Part shown: piece after piece, positions 32,252 through 33,452 of the stretch | Numbering within the stretch: position 1 is the first letter of the stretch | Layout: each line of letters begins with the position of its first letter | Origin: Chloroflexota bacterium | GTDB taxonomy: Bacteria > Chloroflexota > Anaerolineae > B4-G1 > SLSP01 | Direction of reading: 5' to 3' | Assembly: GCA_029555965.1 (NCBI GenBank) | Contig: JAKQHY010000226.1 | Location: forward strand, 1-33,452 | Length of the DNA stretch: 33,452 nucleotides | Made by a program: the position numbers and the translations under genes | Notes under the pieces: generated by a model | Databases searched by the model: none | The model's input: only the letters and a program-made list of their open reading frames with translations | Told to the model about the DNA's origin: nothing

Positions 32252-33283
32252 ATGTCTAAATGGCTAGATTATTTTCAAGAGCGACCACTGCCGATTCAGC
32301 TTGGAGTCAGCTTTGTTGCCGTCGGGTTTATCGGCGCATTGGATTATTTCACCGGTACGGAGCTCTCCTTTTCTATCTTCTATTTGCTCCCGATCGCCTT
32401 CATAGCATGGTTTAGCGGATGGCGCGCTGGCGCGCTGACGGCGCTCTTTGGGGGACTCTTATGGCTTAGTGTGGACTTGCTCACGCATCCCCCCTATTCT
32501 CACCCCCTCATTCCATACTGGAACGCCCTGGTGCGTTTCGGTTTCTTTATCATCGTCGTCTATACCCTTGCCGCCTTGCACGCTGCCCGCACACAGCGGG
32601 AGGAGTTAACTCACTTTATCGTTCATGACTTGCGTTCCCCGCTGGCGAACATTATTACCGGCCTGCAAACCCTTCAAGAAATCTCCCAGGACACGCACGA
32701 CGCCACTCAAGCCAATTTAGTGGAGATGGCCTCGGTAGCCGGTAACCGGATGTTGACCCTCATCAACTCATTACTTGATATTGCGCAACTGGAAGGGCGA
32801 CAAATGCCTCTAAAGCTGGAGCAGATTGCTGTATCAGAACTGGTAGAATCGGCCACGGCTCAAGTGCGTATGTGGGCCGAGCGCAATCATATCACCTTGA
32901 CCACACAACTGGCCTCCAATATCAGCACAGTTTACGGCGATGTAGAACTAACTCGCCGCGTCCTGATCAACCTGTTGAGCAACGCCATCAAATTTAGCCA
33001 GGCCAATACCACCATCACCATCCGCGTGGTTCCGGCCGAGAACGGGATGCTGGCGTTCAGTGTCAGCGATCAGGGCGTGGGAATTTCCAAAGAGTGGGCA
33101 GATAAGGTTTTTGACAAGTTTGTGCAAGTCAAGGCGCGCCGGGCGGGCACCACCGTCGGCACCGGCTTAGGTCTGGCTTTTTGCCGTCTGGCCGTCGAAG
33201 CACAACATGGCCGCATTTGGCTGGAAAGTGAAGTGGATGTCGGCACCACGGTCACATTTAAATTGCCCTCTCAGGCAACTTGA
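32252..33283 (+). CDS. Membrane-bound histidine kinase
   Basis: A 343-residue sensor kinase. About four TM helices (20-33, 40-55, 58-77, 90-110) with almost no loops, so any signal would be sensed in or at the membrane; then HisKA (His125 in FIVHDLRSPLANI) and HATPase_c (INLLSNAIKFS, SDQGVGI, GTGLGLAFCRL). No receiver domain or regulator gene is adjacent in the window. ATG 32252 is preferred over ATG 32246 because GAGG at 32241-32244 is 7 bases before it; the frame is open far upstream but overlaps the kinase-like gene. It lies between two genes of likely prenyl-alcohol phosphorylation, 17 bases after one and 3 before the next. Confidence 0.9.
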   Translation: MSKWLDYFQERPLPIQLGVSFVAVGFIGALDYFTGTELSFSIFYLLPIAFIAWFSGWRAGALTALFGGLLWLSVDLLTHPPYSHPLIPYWNALVRFGFFIIVVYTLAALHAARTQREELTHFIVHDLRSPLANIITGLQTLQEISQDTHDATQANLVEMASVAGNRMLTLINSLLDIAQLEGRQMPLKLEQIAVSELVESATAQVRMWAERNHITLTTQLASNISTVYGDVELTRRVLINLLSNAIKFSQANTTITIRVVPAENGMLAFSVSDQGVGISKEWADKVFDKFVQVKARRAGTTVGTGLGLAFCRLAVEAQHGRIWLESEVDVGTTVTFKLPSQAT

Positions 33284-33286
33284 GCC

Positions 33287-33452
33287 ATGACAAACACCCT
33301 TATCCAACTCGCCCTCGGTTTTATCATCAGCGCTGCCATCGGGATGCTGGCCTACCGCAAAGGCGCGCTCTCCAAAAGCGGCGTCGCCGGCGCGATGCTC
33401 ACTGGCACGCTCATCTTTGGCTTTGGCGGCTGGACGTGGGGGCTGCTGCTCA
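33287..33452 (+). CDS. DUF92 family protein (partial; phytyl-phosphate-kinase-like)
   Basis: Only the first 55 residues are in the window. They read as hydrophobic segments around LAYRKGALSKSGVAGAMLTGTLIFGFGGW, the opening of DUF92/TMEM19 membrane proteins, which include plant VTE6, the kinase turning phytyl phosphate into phytyl diphosphate. ATG 33287 lies 3 bases after the histidine kinase stop, so the genes are likely cotranscribed. Confidence 0.82.
   Translation, partial: MTNTLIQLALGFIISAAIGMLAYRKGALSKSGVAGAMLTGTLIFGFGGWTWGLLL

Overview
The window looks like a chromosomal stretch from a Gram-negative-type or monoderm environmental bacterium, most likely Chloroflexota (Anaerolineae/Caldilinea-like). 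This rests on inference: GC-rich genes with strong GGAGG ribosome sites, a secreted protein ending in a FLPLVLR motif that I associate with Chloroflexota exoproteins, several sugar isomerase and Gfo/Idh/MocA cassettes, and intergenic spacers packed with short-period tandem repeats. No rRNA, tRNA, CRISPR array, transposase or phage gene was seen.

Layout. 1-3001 (minus): a polar amino-acid ABC transporter operon (lipoprotein SBP, permease with a fused RDD domain, ATPase cut by the window edge). 3174-4814 (plus): a beta-class DNA methyltransferase with a C-terminal PD-(D/E)XK-like domain, divergent from the transporter. 5132-7406 (plus): a sugar isomerase/Gfo-Idh-MocA pair. 7683-11459: a large exported double 5'-nucleotidase. 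11552-15177: five tandem paralogues of a two-TM protein of unknown function, the fourth broken by a deletion. 15222-18024 (minus): a second sugar cassette (ThuA-like, Gfo/Idh/MocA, isomerase). 18614-20137: a tyrosine phosphatase and an SDR epimerase. 20299-28147: a signalling block with a REC-histidine kinase (minus), then a plus-strand run of an RCK-domain channel-like protein, a PAS/GAF histidine kinase and a REC-HAD-HerA-like ATPase fusion, with overlapping genes. 28269-33452: a Cys/Met PLP enzyme, a CPBP protease with small unknowns, DUF1810, a phytol/dolichol-kinase-like enzyme, a membrane histidine kinase and the start of a DUF92 protein.

Two things stand out. First, the kinase and its overlapping REC-HAD-HerA-DUF5752-like partner form an apparent two-component system whose output is an ATPase plus phosphatase rather than a DNA-binding domain, and it sits directly behind an RCK protein whose potassium-channel filter is degenerate. 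Second, at least eight spacers carry arrays with a strict 7-base period and about six carry arrays with a 9-base period. Their sequences differ but the architecture is common: an arm of tandem short units, a short loop, and a complementary arm. One 7-base array lies in frame inside the ATPase domain of the kinase at 20299-21531.
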